64,000 bases of DNA from Paenibacillus sp. FSL H7-0331 (GCF_001956045.1 NZ_MRTH01000002.1:186001-250000); one strand, 5' to 3'. Counted from the first letter of the stretch, positions 51,054 through 60,040 are shown. Notes: generated from the sequence alone by a model not told the origin. A program made the numbers and translations.

Positions 51054-53288
51054 ATGAAAAAAGTGTGGTACCAGCGGATGTTATGGTCGTATATTCCGAT
51101 GTTTATGATTGTTGTCTGCTTTTTATTTTTCGTATTTTTCCAGACACTGGCAGAGCAAAATAAGAAGGACCTGTCTATGGCTAACCAGGTATTTACCCGG
51201 CAGGTATTGTACTATATTGACGCTACATTGCAATCCATTGATTATTTGGTTATTAATGAACTGTTGAATAATGAGCTGTTCAAGCAGTTTTTTGAAGAAA
51301 CGGATTCTGGCGACGTGCTGTTGAACTACAAAATTGCCGACAAGATCAAAAATTTGAAGCAGATGAATCCGTTGATTGATTCGATCTATCTGGTGCGTTA
51401 CCATGACCAGTTTGTGTATAACGGCAATATTCTGAATGGCAGAGAAAGCTTTACGGACGCTGCTTTTGTTGATCAAATGAAACGGGATGCCTATCCGAAT
51501 CAATGGTCAAATTTGCGTAAATTTCGAGAGTTTGTAAGGATGGATACCAAATCTGTTGTCAGTCTGGTTCGCCATTCCCCATCTAATGTAGAAAAGGGTG
51601 TGCTTGTCGTCAATGTGAGTACGGCCCAGCTTCAGAAAAAGGTATTGGAGCTGTATCATAACTCATTTCGGTTTGTAAGTTTGTTCGACCGGAATGGGGA
51701 GCTGCTGTTCGATGACGGTCACAGTCTGGATTCACAAATAGAGGACAACCAGATGATCTCGGCCGAAGCCTCTACATACACTGGCTGGGTCATACGCAGC
51801 GGCTTGATGGCGGGGACGCTGATCAGTGTGGCCTCTACAGTTTCGGGATTCTGGATCGTTCTGGGAATCATAGCTTTTACACTCGGCATGATTTCGATTT
51901 TATATGTCACACGTAAAAACTATAAGCCGATCGACGAGCTGCTCTCCCGTATTCATGCCTATTCGCATCCGATGAAACCGATTATAGGTGGAGATAAGAT
52001 AGATGAATTTAAGGTGATTGGCACCGCTTTGGGAAGTTTGATGGAGCAATCCAATCGGATAGCCCAGCAGTATGAGGATGAGCTGCGAGTGCGTAAAAAA
52101 TTGTTTTTCCACGAATTGCTGAGAGGCGCACCGAAAATTCAGCTGCCTGAATGGAGCACTCAAATGCGCAGACTCCAGATGAGCGATACGTTTGAGCAAC
52201 AGCTCGTTATTGTCGCAGAGATTGATCGGAGCACTGATTTTATTCAGGCTTATAGCGAACACGATCAATATTTGATTAAATTCGTAATGGCAAGCGCTTT
52301 CAAGGAGGTGATGGATAGCCATAGGATACCGGTTTGGATTGAATGGACGTCAGATCACCAGCTCAGTGCCATTGTAAGCAGGCCGAATGAGGAGGAAGCT
52401 ACGAACGATCTGATTTTTGCTGCCTGTGAGCAAGTTCAGACTTGGTTAAAAGCTAACCTCAAATACACGGTCACGATGGCATTGGGTACGATAGCAGAGC
52501 AGCCCGTTGATATTGCGCATTCCTACAAAGCAGCGTTGAGATCGTTGCAATATAAGGCCGTGCTTGGTCATAATCGAATTATTCTACAAAAGGATTTGGA
52601 GCTTCACTCCCAGGAGGATCGACTCAAATATGTTCAGCTTTTGCTTAAAATGATTGAAAGCTTCGGTATATATCAAGAAAAATGGCAGCAGTGTCTGGAA
52701 ACCATTTTTTTCGAAATGAAAAAAGATATGCTTTCCAGGGAATTTATTCTGATCGTGTTGAATGATTTGATCTGCTCTTTAAAAAAGGAACTGAGCAAAA
52801 TGCCGAAGACCGGCAACTGGTTGGAGGAAGGAGAGCTGGAGAGACTAGAACAGGCAATGGTTCAGTTCGAAACGTTGGAGGAAATCCAAGAGCTGTTTAC
52901 CGAAGTTCTGAATAGTTGGTTTCAGCGTGTGGAGGCATTCCATAACCGTGCTCAGCTTCATGATTTACTTAGGGAGCTTAAACAATATATTGAGCAGAAC
53001 TTTATGAACCCGGAGCTGTCGCTTGACCATCTAGGACAGCAGTTTCGCATGAATGGCAAATATATCAGCTATGTATTTAAAGAAGAGTTCGGGGAAAAAT
53101 TTATCGATTTTCTGACCCAAATTCGTATGCGACAAGCGCAGCAATGGCTGTGTGAGACCGACTGGCCTATTCAGGATATTTCCGAAAAGGTAGGGTATGC
53201 CAACTCGATCTCATTTCGCCGAGTGTTTAAAAAACATTCGGGTGTATCACCCGGAGATTATCGCAAGGTGAAAAGTGCTTATAAATGA
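51054..53288 (+). CDS. Membrane-anchored AraC-type transcriptional regulator
   Basis: 744 aa. Two membrane segments (residues 8-28 and about 248-268) flank a roughly 220-residue extracellular sensing domain, followed by a cytoplasmic middle region and a C-terminal AraC DNA-binding domain (ELSLDHLGQQFRMNGKYISYVFKEEFGEKF; IQDISEKVGYANSISFRRVFKKHSG). This one-component layout is widespread in Paenibacillus next to LplABC-type importers and activates them in response to an external ligand. ATG 51054 follows AAAGGTGGGG. The transporter operon begins about 0.8 kb downstream. Confidence 0.9.
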   Translation: MKKVWYQRMLWSYIPMFMIVVCFLFFVFFQTLAEQNKKDLSMANQVFTRQVLYYIDATLQSIDYLVINELLNNELFKQFFEETDSGDVLLNYKIADKIKNLKQMNPLIDSIYLVRYHDQFVYNGNILNGRESFTDAAFVDQMKRDAYPNQWSNLRKFREFVRMDTKSVVSLVRHSPSNVEKGVLVVNVSTAQLQKKVLELYHNSFRFVSLFDRNGELLFDDGHSLDSQIEDNQMISAEASTYTGWVIRSGLMAGTLISVASTVSGFWIVLGIIAFTLGMISILYVTRKNYKPIDELLSRIHAYSHPMKPIIGGDKIDEFKVIGTALGSLMEQSNRIAQQYEDELRVRKKLFFHELLRGAPKIQLPEWSTQMRRLQMSDTFEQQLVIVAEIDRSTDFIQAYSEHDQYLIKFVMASAFKEVMDSHRIPVWIEWTSDHQLSAIVSRPNEEEATNDLIFAACEQVQTWLKANLKYTVTMALGTIAEQPVDIAHSYKAALRSLQYKAVLGHNRIILQKDLELHSQEDRLKYVQLLLKMIESFGIYQEKWQQCLETIFFEMKKDMLSREFILIVLNDLICSLKKELSKMPKTGNWLEEGELERLEQAMVQFETLEEIQELFTEVLNSWFQRVEAFHNRAQLHDLLRELKQYIEQNFMNPELSLDHLGQQFRMNGKYISYVFKEEFGEKFIDFLTQIRMRQAQQWLCETDWPIQDISEKVGYANSISFRRVFKKHSGVSPGDYRKVKSAYK

Positions 53289-53660
53289 TCTTTTTCAAAT
53301 TATTTCTTGCAGGAACAGCTTTTACTTCCGCGCTTCTCAATACAGCAAACCATTCGTTAACAAGAACCTCGTCCACAGCTACTTGTTGTCTCATGATATA
53401 AAACCTGACGTAAATAACCGTCGTTCATTATTAAGAAGACTACATAATGCATATCTCCAGCTACGCATAAATCAAGTGATACGAATTAAGTATGGTCTGC
53501 GAAAATCGCTTGCAGCAGCCGTTGTCCTTGCAAAAGAAAACAGTTTGCCCACAGGAAAATGGATTGTTGATCTATAACCAACGGACCTCTAAATTGAGAA
53601 TAAGCATTACGATCCCAACTTTTGTAAAATTTAAAATCAAGCAAAGGAGGCCAACCCCAC
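53289..53660. other. Gene-free leader with a stranded ribosome-binding site
   Basis: About 370 bp of AT-rich sequence with no gene I can support. Near its end is AAAGGAGG (53643-53650), a perfect ribosome site with no start codon behind it; the repeat array begins right after it. This looks like the original translation start of the LplB-like gene before the array was inserted. Confidence 0.5.
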
Positions 53661-54035
53661 CAGCGAGTCCCAAAGGGACCATGCGTCCCCGAAAACACAC
53701 AGTCTCATCACTAGCATCACACAAAAGTAAAATGCCGTGCCAACGCTGTAGAACCAACAACAATACAGCGAGTCCCAGAGGGACCATGCGTCCCCGAAAA
53801 CGCACAGTCTCGCCACCAGCATCACACAAAAGTAAAGCGCGTCCTGTAAGGGACGGAGCGGGCCAAACCGCACACAGCCTCACCACCAGCATCACACTAA
53901 AAGTAAAGCGCGTCCTGTAAGGGACGGAGCGGGCTAATCCGCACACAGTCTCGCCACCAGCATCACACCAAAAGTAAAGCGCGTCCTGTAAGGGACGGAG
54001 CGGGCTAATCCGCACACAGTATCGCATACCACCAA
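53661..54035 (+). repeat. Tandem hairpin-module array including three 71-bp repeats
   Basis: Two copies of CAGCGAGTCCC[AGA]GGGAC-type modules (from 53661 and 53766) are followed by three copies of a 71-bp unit starting at 53837, 53908 and 53979. Each 71-bp unit has a hairpin CGTCC/GGACG (TGTAAG loop), then GCGGGCTAATCCGCACACAG and a shared linker CACCAGCATCACACCAAAAG. The linker is also shared by the first module type, so the array is a mix of interchangeable hairpins on one backbone. Confidence 0.75.
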
Positions 54036-54102
54036 GGGAGTCCAGAGGGCCAAGCCCTTTGGGGCCCTCCCTTAGGGGAGGGTTTGGGAGGGGGAGCTTT
54101 CC
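54036..54102 (+). repeat. GC-rich palindromic segment at the end of the array
   Basis: GGGCCAAGCCCTTTGGGGCCC and CCCTCCCTTAGGGGAGGG hairpins, then GGGAGGGGGAG. The last purine run (54086-54096) is itself a ribosome-site-like sequence six nt before the first homologous codon of the permease. Confidence 0.6.
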
Positions 54103-54987
54103 ATTAAAAGACACTGGCAACTGTATCTAATCGTCATTCTTCCGCTGCTGTACCTGATCATCTTCAAGTACATCCCAATGTTTGGCGCCCAAATTGCTTT
54201 CAAGGATTACAACGTAGTCAAGGGAATGTTGGGGAGCCCGTGGGTGGGGTTGAAGCACTTCGAGCAGTTTTTTCAATCACCGAATTTTCCGGTTCTGATC
54301 CAAAATACATTGTTTTTAAATCTCTATGCCTTGCTAGTGGGGTTTCCGGCTCCGATTATATTGGCACTGGCACTGAATGAGCTGCGGCAGGGTCTGTTCA
54401 AAAAAACGGTTCAAATGGTCACCTATGCGCCTTATTTTATTTCTACAGTGGTAATGGTTTCCATGATTATTATCTTTTTATCTCCACGAGTCGGTTTTGC
54501 TGGAAGTGTTTTGAAAGCGTTTGATATGGAGTCCGTGAATATTCTCGGGCTGCCGGAGTTGTTCAGGCACATTTATGTGTGGTCAGATGTTTGGCAGCAT
54601 ACCGGCTATGGTGCAATCATTTACATGGCTGCACTGGCAGGGATCAATCCGCAATTGTATGAGGCGGCTAAGGTGGACGGGGCATCGCGCCTGCAAAAAA
54701 TATTCAACATCGATATTCCTGGAATAATGCCCGCAGCGGTCATTTTACTAATTTTAAACGTGGGTCAATTAATGAATGTCGGATTTGAAAAAGTATTTCT
54801 GCTGCAAAATCCGCTGAATACCGGTACGTCCGAAGTGATATCTACTTATGTTTACAAAATCGGCTTGATCGGCGCCAACTTTAGCTTCTCTGCAGCAATT
54901 GGCTTGTTCAATTCAGTAATTAACCTGATTCTGCTGCTGTTTGTGAACTTCATCGCCCGAAAAAGTTCCGAAACCAGTCTATGGTAG
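54103..54987 (+). CDS. LplB-like ABC permease with disrupted 5' end
   Basis: A CUT1-type sugar or oligosaccharide permease. Homology clearly begins at codon 54103 (IKRHWQLYLIVILPLLYLII, the first membrane helix), but no ATG, GTG, TTG or CTG precedes it in frame before a stop at 54073. Either an ATT at 54103 is used with GGGAGGGGGAG, or translation begins at ATG 54178 and loses helix 1. The rest is intact: FGAQIAFKDYNVVKG, EAA loop YEAAKVDGASRLQKIFNID, NVGFEKVFLLQNP. Six helices would be expected, so function is uncertain. Confidence 0.75.
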   Translation: MKRHWQLYLIVILPLLYLIIFKYIPMFGAQIAFKDYNVVKGMLGSPWVGLKHFEQFFQSPNFPVLIQNTLFLNLYALLVGFPAPIILALALNELRQGLFKKTVQMVTYAPYFISTVVMVSMIIIFLSPRVGFAGSVLKAFDMESVNILGLPELFRHIYVWSDVWQHTGYGAIIYMAALAGINPQLYEAAKVDGASRLQKIFNIDIPGIMPAAVILLILNVGQLMNVGFEKVFLLQNPLNTGTSEVISTYVYKIGLIGANFSFSAAIGLFNSVINLILLLFVNFIARKSSETSLW

Positions 54988-55002
54988 AGGAGGCCTGAGA
55001 CC

Positions 55003-55905
55003 ATGTCCAAATCGAATGCAATTCGTGAATCCCATGTGGATAAGCTTTTTCTGGTTTGTATTTATGTATTCCTGGGGGCTGTGCTTGTAAGTGTACTGTA
55101 CCCGCTTGTATACATTGTAAGCTCCTCCTTCAGTTCTCCGCAGGCGGTAGTCTCGGGAAGAGTGTGGCTGTTTCCGGTTGATTTTAGTCTGGCAGGCTAT
55201 GAGGCTGCGTTCAAAAATCCACAAATTATGATCGGCTACCGCAATTCCGCCTTGTATACGATCGCCGGCGTCTGTATTAACATTATTTTAACGGTAATGC
55301 TCGCGTATCCATTAGCAAGAAAGGATTTTAAGGGCCGGAATGTGATCATGGTGCTGCTGGTCATTACGATGCTGTTTAACGGTGGGCTGATTCCCTACTA
55401 TATGACGGTGAAAAGTGTAGGGATTCTCAATACGCCATGGGCGATGCTGCTGCCGCAGGCAATGGCGGTGTGGCAGGTGATTATTGCCAGAACTTTTTTT
55501 CAAACGACGATACCGGAGGAATTGTATGAGGCTGCAGAGCTTGACGGGTGCAGTGATCTACAATTTTTGTTGAAGGTTGTGCTTCCCTTATCGAAGCCGA
55601 TTATCGCTGTATTGGTGCTGATGTATGCAGTGGGCCATTGGAATGCTTATTTTGACGCGCTAATTTTCCTCAAATCCTCCAATCTGTTTCCGCTGCAAAT
55701 CATATTGCGCAATATTTTGATTCTTAACAACATTGACGCTTCTTCGATGATGATCGATGCCAATCAAATGGCTGTTAGAGAAGGTCTAAAGGATTTGCTA
55801 AAGTTTTCCCTGATCGTTATATCCAGCTTGCCTGTGCTGATTTTGTATCCTTTTATTCAAAAGCATTTTGTCAAAGGTATTATGATCGGGTCCCTTAAGG
55901 GATAA
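55003..55905 (+). CDS. LplC-like ABC permease (YtcP type)
   Basis: 300 aa, six membrane segments, second permease of the importer. Typical YtcP/LplC parts are YPLVYIVSSSFSSPQAVVSG, RNSALYTIAGVCINI and the EAA loop YEAAELDGCSDLQFLLKVVLP. It follows the disrupted LplB by 15 bp with GAGGAGG. Confidence 0.92.
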   Translation: MSKSNAIRESHVDKLFLVCIYVFLGAVLVSVLYPLVYIVSSSFSSPQAVVSGRVWLFPVDFSLAGYEAAFKNPQIMIGYRNSALYTIAGVCINIILTVMLAYPLARKDFKGRNVIMVLLVITMLFNGGLIPYYMTVKSVGILNTPWAMLLPQAMAVWQVIIARTFFQTTIPEELYEAAELDGCSDLQFLLKVVLPLSKPIIAVLVLMYAVGHWNAYFDALIFLKSSNLFPLQIILRNILILNNIDASSMMIDANQMAVREGLKDLLKFSLIVISSLPVLILYPFIQKHFVKGIMIGSLKG

Positions 55906-55927
55906 ATTGATATGAGGGAGCGTTGTT

Positions 55928-57562
55928 ATGAACAAAACAATCATGGCAGGCTGTGCATGGGCTCTAAGCTTGATGCTGCTGGTTACGGCTTGCAGCGGCA
56001 ATCCAGAAGGGGATAAGGAAGCGGTGCCTAAGGATGGCAATGCCCCGATAACTTTGTCTGTGTTCAGTGGACAGCGGGCAGATGTGGAAAATTTGGAGAC
56101 GAATACATTCAGCAAATATGTTGAGAACAAACTGAATATCAAGTTCAAATGGGAGGTTGTTCCCAATGCCGGTCTGAATGACAAAAAACAGCTGCTGCTG
56201 GCAAGCGGTGATTATCCGGAGCTGTTTTTGGATGGAAATTTAACGCAGGCTGAGCAGCTGAAGTATGGGCAGCAGGGTGTGTTTATTCCTCTGAACGACC
56301 TGATCGATCAATATGCGCCCAACGTAAAAAAAGCGTTCAAGGACATCCCTTATTTACAAAAGGGGATTACGGCGCCGGACGGTAAAATATACTCGATTCC
56401 GCAGATTAACGAATGTTATCATTGCTGGTATGCACAAAAGATGTGGATCAATACCAAGTGGCTGGAAAAGCTCGGTTTAAGCATGCCAACCACGACTGAG
56501 GAATATTATCAAGTATTGAAGGCTTTCAAAGAGAAGGACCCTAACGGCAATGGCAAAGCAGACGAAATTCCGCTTAGCGGCGCAGGTGATCCGGCTACAT
56601 GGCATGGCAATATTGACGGATTTCTGATGTCGGCATTTATTTATAACAATTCAGCAGATTATTTCACAATGAAGGATGGCAAGGTGGATTTTGCACCCAA
56701 TAAGCCAGAATGGAAAAAAGGCCTGGAATATATGAACCGTCTATACAAGGAGGGTCTGATCGATCAAGCCTCATTTACACAAAATCAGGATGGCTTGAAG
56801 CAGCTGGGCAATAATCCCGATACGGCGATCCTTGGCTCATATACGGCGGGGCATATCGGGATGGTCGTCGATACGGCTCCCGGTAAAACACGGCATAAGG
56901 ATTATGATGCGGTTCCGCCACTCAAAGGGCCGGATGGTGTGCAGCTGAGCGGGTATTTTGCAGGGGTTGGTAACGGGACGTTTGCCATTACAAACAAAGC
57001 GTCGAAGGAAAAAGCGATAGCAGCCATGAAGCTCGCCGATTATATGTATACGGAAGAAGCTGCTTTGTTATCGATATTTGGACCGGAAGGAAAATGGTGG
57101 TCCAAAGCCAAGCCAGAGGAGAAGGATGTTCGCGGACGTCCGGCCAAATATATAACGGCACCGGAATTTGATTCGATTCAACAGCAAAATGAGCACTGGA
57201 GCCAGATGGGTTCGTCGCTGCGGACGCGTGATTATCGGGAATCGTTTGCCGTGCCTCAGGATCCACTCGGAAATGGCGGTTATGAATATCGGCTGTATTT
57301 GGCAACGCAAAAGTATGAGAAGTACCAACCGAAAGAGATGTATCCGATAAGCATCTTCATGGACCCTCAGGATGCCGATGCAGCGAATCAGCTGAGGACA
57401 ACGATCAATGCCTATGTCAAAACGTCGATGGTCGAGTTTATTATTGGCCGCAAAAATCTCAATAATGACTGGGATGCCTATGTGAAAGGGCTTGATGGTC
57501 TGAATCTGCCGCAATATATGAAAATTTACCAAAAAGCCTATGACAGCGTTTATAAGAAATAA
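55928..57562 (+). CDS. LplA-like extracellular solute-binding lipoprotein
   Basis: 544 aa. Signal peptide with lipobox LVTAC (Cys about residue 23), then an LplA-type family 1 binding protein (SVFSGQRADVENLETN; PNAGLNDKKQLLLASGDYPELF; DPNGNGKADEIPLSGAG, a conserved Asp/Asn Ca-binding-like loop). It captures an oligosaccharide or similar for the two permeases upstream; the MsmX-type ATPase is not in this window. Confidence 0.92.
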   Translation: MNKTIMAGCAWALSLMLLVTACSGNPEGDKEAVPKDGNAPITLSVFSGQRADVENLETNTFSKYVENKLNIKFKWEVVPNAGLNDKKQLLLASGDYPELFLDGNLTQAEQLKYGQQGVFIPLNDLIDQYAPNVKKAFKDIPYLQKGITAPDGKIYSIPQINECYHCWYAQKMWINTKWLEKLGLSMPTTTEEYYQVLKAFKEKDPNGNGKADEIPLSGAGDPATWHGNIDGFLMSAFIYNNSADYFTMKDGKVDFAPNKPEWKKGLEYMNRLYKEGLIDQASFTQNQDGLKQLGNNPDTAILGSYTAGHIGMVVDTAPGKTRHKDYDAVPPLKGPDGVQLSGYFAGVGNGTFAITNKASKEKAIAAMKLADYMYTEEAALLSIFGPEGKWWSKAKPEEKDVRGRPAKYITAPEFDSIQQQNEHWSQMGSSLRTRDYRESFAVPQDPLGNGGYEYRLYLATQKYEKYQPKEMYPISIFMDPQDADAANQLRTTINAYVKTSMVEFIIGRKNLNNDWDAYVKGLDGLNLPQYMKIYQKAYDSVYKK

Positions 57563-57576
57563 AGATCAAACGAGTT

Positions 57577-57605
57577 TTGACTTTAAATGAAGCTTTGTGT
57601 AGCAT
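57577..57605 (+). promoter_or_regulatory. Candidate promoter of flavoprotein gene
   Basis: TTGACT (57577-57582) and TAGCAT (57600-57605) with exactly 17 bp between. Confidence 0.45.
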
Positions 57606-57676
57606 AGAAATTACCGACAAGCTATAGAGGCAACTGTGGAAATAATAGGAATAACAATTGAAGGGAGAAGTTCAGT

Positions 57677-58240
57677 ATGTACGATATTATTGTAATTGGA
57701 GCAGGTCCGGCAGGGTCGAGTGCGGCGTTATTCGCGGCTAAAGCAGGGAAGAAAACATTGGTTATTGACAATGATCAAAGTATTACCAAACGTGCCTGGG
57801 TTGAAAATCACTATGGTGTTTTGGAAATAGCTGGACCGGACCTGATTGAATTAGGGAAAAAGCAGGCTGCCAAGTTCGGAGCCGAATTTATTACTGGTAA
57901 AGCCATTAAAATCGCCAAAGCATCAGACGGCTTTCAAGTCGAGACCGAAGGCGCGCACTATGAGGGCAAGCATCTCATTCTGGCAACGGGTGTACTTACC
58001 GACCTTGCGCAGCAAATCGGGATCGAAACAAAACCGGCAACTGAACCTCGCATCAAAACGATATATGCAACTACACCAGAAGGCAAAACTTCAGTTGAAG
58101 GTATCTGGGCAGCGGGAACAGCAGCAGGCGTGAGTGTGCATACCATCATTACTGCTGGTGATGGCGCGAAGGTAGCGATTAATGTCATTAGTGAAATCAA
58201 CGGTGAGCGTTATGTTGATCACGATATGATTAAATCCTGA
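57677..58240 (+). CDS. Short FAD-dependent oxidoreductase (thioredoxin-reductase-like, truncated form)
   Basis: 187 aa. An N-terminal FAD motif VIGAGPAGSSAALFAAKAGK and a C-terminal FAD motif GIWAAGTAAGVSVHTIITAGDGAKVA are present, but the middle NAD(P)-binding domain and the redox CxxC of thioredoxin reductase are absent. The protein is about 60 percent of the usual length yet has a good ribosome site (GAAGGGAG) and no frame breaks, so it is a real short form rather than a pseudogene. The partner reductant is unknown. Confidence 0.82.
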   Translation: MYDIIVIGAGPAGSSAALFAAKAGKKTLVIDNDQSITKRAWVENHYGVLEIAGPDLIELGKKQAAKFGAEFITGKAIKIAKASDGFQVETEGAHYEGKHLILATGVLTDLAQQIGIETKPATEPRIKTIYATTPEGKTSVEGIWAAGTAAGVSVHTIITAGDGAKVAINVISEINGERYVDHDMIKS

Positions 58241-58285
58241 TAAACTTGTATTACGTAGGTTTCAAATAATAATAGCAATATTTAA

Positions 58286-58321
58286 GGATGCTGCCGAATG
58301 TTTTCGCCAGCATTCTTTTTT
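58286..58321 (+). terminator. Rho-independent terminator of flavoprotein gene
   Basis: GATGCTG/CAGCATT with an inner CGAA/TTCG pair, followed by TTTTTT, at the convergent end with yxcD. Confidence 0.8.
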
Positions 58322-58619
58322 AATGGTTTTCGATCTCTGCTGAGAATCCGGTTTCCTCCTCATAATATAACTGAATCACTAGTTGATTAGGGTCAAAATG
58401 ATGATACGTTTCCAAGTAAATGGCCGCGGCATCTATAATATCCTGCTCTGAAAGCTGATAGGACTTTTGACTTTTGGTTGCATGCAGTGTTGCTGTAATT
58501 CCTTTTCCTTCCTCGTGATGTAATTCGACTTGAATATCCTCGATAACCTCATTGTAGGTACTGGCGCCAAATACACAGGTAGAATCGATGAGATCCTGTT
58601 CATTGAAAATAATTTTCAT
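58320..58619 (-). CDS. yxcD: YxcD family protein (DUF2653)
   Basis: 99 aa, soluble, acidic. It begins MKIIFNEQDLIDSTCVF like YxcD (FNEQD motif) and ends YYEEETGFSAEIE, matching the family's conserved ends. Function is unknown. GGGAG precedes ATG 58619. Its start overlaps the upstream gene's stop by 4 bp. Confidence 0.85.
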   Translation of the reverse strand: MKIIFNEQDLIDSTCVFGASTYNEVIEDIQVELHHEEGKGITATLHATKSQKSYQLSEQDIIDAAAIYLETYHHFDPNQLVIQLYYEEETGFSAEIENH

Positions 58620-59077
58620 CTGTTTTTCTCCCTGATTTTTTTAAACCATCTATAGCCGAAGTAGATAATAACGCCCCAAAAAAGAATTCCAATGAGCGAA
58701 AAACCGCCTCCTCCACCACCAAAACCGAAAGGATTCAATAAATGTCCAATGATTGCTCCAGTTGCAAGACCGCCTAAGAAACCACCCCAGCGACTTGTTG
58801 GATTCGCTTGTTGACCCGGTTGATTTCTTGGATTGCGCGTTACATTGGAGGAAGGGGACCTTGGTCCAGTCGTATACCCATTTCCTGGGGTAGCTCTATT
58901 ACCTCCTGAAAATGATCCAGAGGGTGAACGATAACTGCCTCTACCCCTTGATAAGGGTTGGATTTGCTGTTGATCAGACTCCTGAATCTGAATGGAAGGA
59001 CTTTTGATTTCACTGGCTGAAACGGTTGACATATGGAAACATAAAAAAAGGGTCAGACAGCCTAAACATTTCTTCAT
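58616..59077 (-). CDS. Secreted Gly/Ser-rich membrane protein
   Basis: 153 aa. A signal peptide (CLGCLTLFLCFHMSTVSA) precedes a Ser/Gly/Arg/Pro-rich region (RGRGSYRSPSGSFSGG), then a glycine-rich hydrophobic segment (GGFLGGLATGAIIGHLL) and a C-terminal membrane helix (LIGILFWGVIIYFGYRWF) with a basic tail. The layout is like the small envelope proteins of the Tim44/YxcC-neighbour type, but no function is known. ATG 59077 follows AAGGAGG; an in-frame ATG at 59128 lies upstream of that site. Confidence 0.75.
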   Translation of the reverse strand: MKKCLGCLTLFLCFHMSTVSASEIKSPSIQIQESDQQQIQPLSRGRGSYRSPSGSFSGGNRATPGNGYTTGPRSPSSNVTRNPRNQPGQQANPTSRWGGFLGGLATGAIIGHLLNPFGFGGGGGGFSLIGILFWGVIIYFGYRWFKKIREKNR

Positions 59078-59187
59078 TCCAATCCTCCTTCGAATGAACT
59101 GTTTGTAACTAAACCTATATTTCCGCATCCTTTCCCTGATTATTCATGACTAACTAGATTACACATATAATAGAAGAAATAGTAAAA

Positions 59188-59218
59188 AACCGCAGTTCCG
59201 ATTAGCGGAACTCCGGTT
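59188..59218 (-). terminator. Rho-independent terminator of PIN operon
   Basis: ACCGCAGTTCCG and CGGAACTCCGGT (one mismatch) around ATTAG, with a T-run on the minus strand (59183-59189 complement). Confidence 0.75.
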
Positions 59219-59250
59219 CATTTATAAGTTAATTTGCTGCTGCACACCAT

Positions 59251-59718
59251 CTACACTCCGCTCGGCATCACTTTGATATCGGTATCCAGCTTCGGGAGAA
59301 AAGCATGGTTCGGATTAAATGTGAAAATACGTTTTACCTGATAAGACAGCATAACAACAGCCGTTAATGCCTCACTTAAGGACAGGCGAAGCTCGGGACA
59401 GCTTCCAATGAGCTGCTTGGATTCTTGCTCAAGTTCAGGGCTACCGGGTATCACTTTGAGGACACCTTTGGCTACACATTGATCGACAATATCGATAAAA
59501 AATTGTGCATGATCAAAGCTGCAGCGATTTCGCAGCCACTGATGGGTATCAAATATCACATAATTGGTTGTAATGAGAGGACGTTCCAAGTCATCAAGGT
59601 CAAGAAAAAGCGCTCTTGCCCGACTATAGTGGGTTTGTTGTTCATCCATGAGGGAAGTTAGTGCGGTCTGATCCAAAAAAACAGCCTGCCGGTAATCTAT
59701 TTCTTCACTCCTCGACAT
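59251..59718 (-). CDS. PIN-domain (VapC-like) protein
   Basis: 155 aa PIN-fold putative RNase. Motif 1 FLDQTALTSLMD gives the first acidic residue, motif 2 TTNYVIFDTHQW supplies Asp in place of the usual Glu, motif 3 LSLSEALTAVVM has Glu in place of Asp, and the last motif reads FTFNPNHAF, with Asn where Asp is expected. The reduced acidic set raises doubt about nuclease activity. ATG 59718 follows GGAGG; the in-frame ATG at 59733 overlaps the ribosome site. Overlaps the antitoxin-like gene by 14 bp. Confidence 0.75.
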   Translation of the reverse strand: MSRSEEIDYRQAVFLDQTALTSLMDEQQTHYSRARALFLDLDDLERPLITTNYVIFDTHQWLRNRCSFDHAQFFIDIVDQCVAKGVLKVIPGSPELEQESKQLIGSCPELRLSLSEALTAVVMLSYQVKRIFTFNPNHAFLPKLDTDIKVMPSGV

Positions 59719-60040
59719 ACGCCTCACCTCCATAACGATTAAATTCGCGGCTTGTTAATTGATCCAGATAGAGCAGGGGATTACGCTCCAGCTGCTGAAT
59801 GGATATGATCTGTAGGGGAACAGATTGTGCCTGCGCCCAATGCTGCTGCAAAATATGATTAATAACGGCACTTACCGTTGTTTGCTGCTGCTCTGCCTCA
59901 TCATGACACTTGTCCAACAGAACAGGATCAAGATCGAGAATGGTGGCTTCTTGTTTGTCCTCGGAGCCGGATATGAGTTGAGTGGCGGCTGTTTTCCATT
60001 GTTCCAGACGGCTATGCAGCTTTTGTTTGGCATTATCCAT
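59705..60040 (-). CDS. VapB-like antitoxin candidate
   Basis: 111 aa, upstream of and overlapping the PIN gene, as antitoxins usually do. The middle (DLDPVLLDKCHDEAEQQQTTVSAVINHILQQHW) resembles a ribbon-helix-helix DNA-binding segment; the C-terminus (EFNRYGGEAYVEE) would wrap the toxin. AAGGAGG precedes ATG 60040 (TTG 60043 also possible). Family assignment is weak. Confidence 0.6.
   Translation of the reverse strand: MDNAKQKLHSRLEQWKTAATQLISGSEDKQEATILDLDPVLLDKCHDEAEQQQTTVSAVINHILQQHWAQAQSVPLQIISIQQLERNPLLYLDQLTSREFNRYGGEAYVEE

Noticed and set aside
53275..53577. 100-codon frame after the AraC gene
   Set aside because: No ribosome site, compositional noise, and no similarity to a recognised family.
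53661..54035. Repeat array considered as a CRISPR
   Set aside because: Units are tandem without unique spacers and are built from palindromes; no cas genes are near.
53572..54120. 182-codon minus-strand frame across the repeat array
   Set aside because: Its repeats come from DNA tandem units rather than a protein; no start site and no conserved domain.
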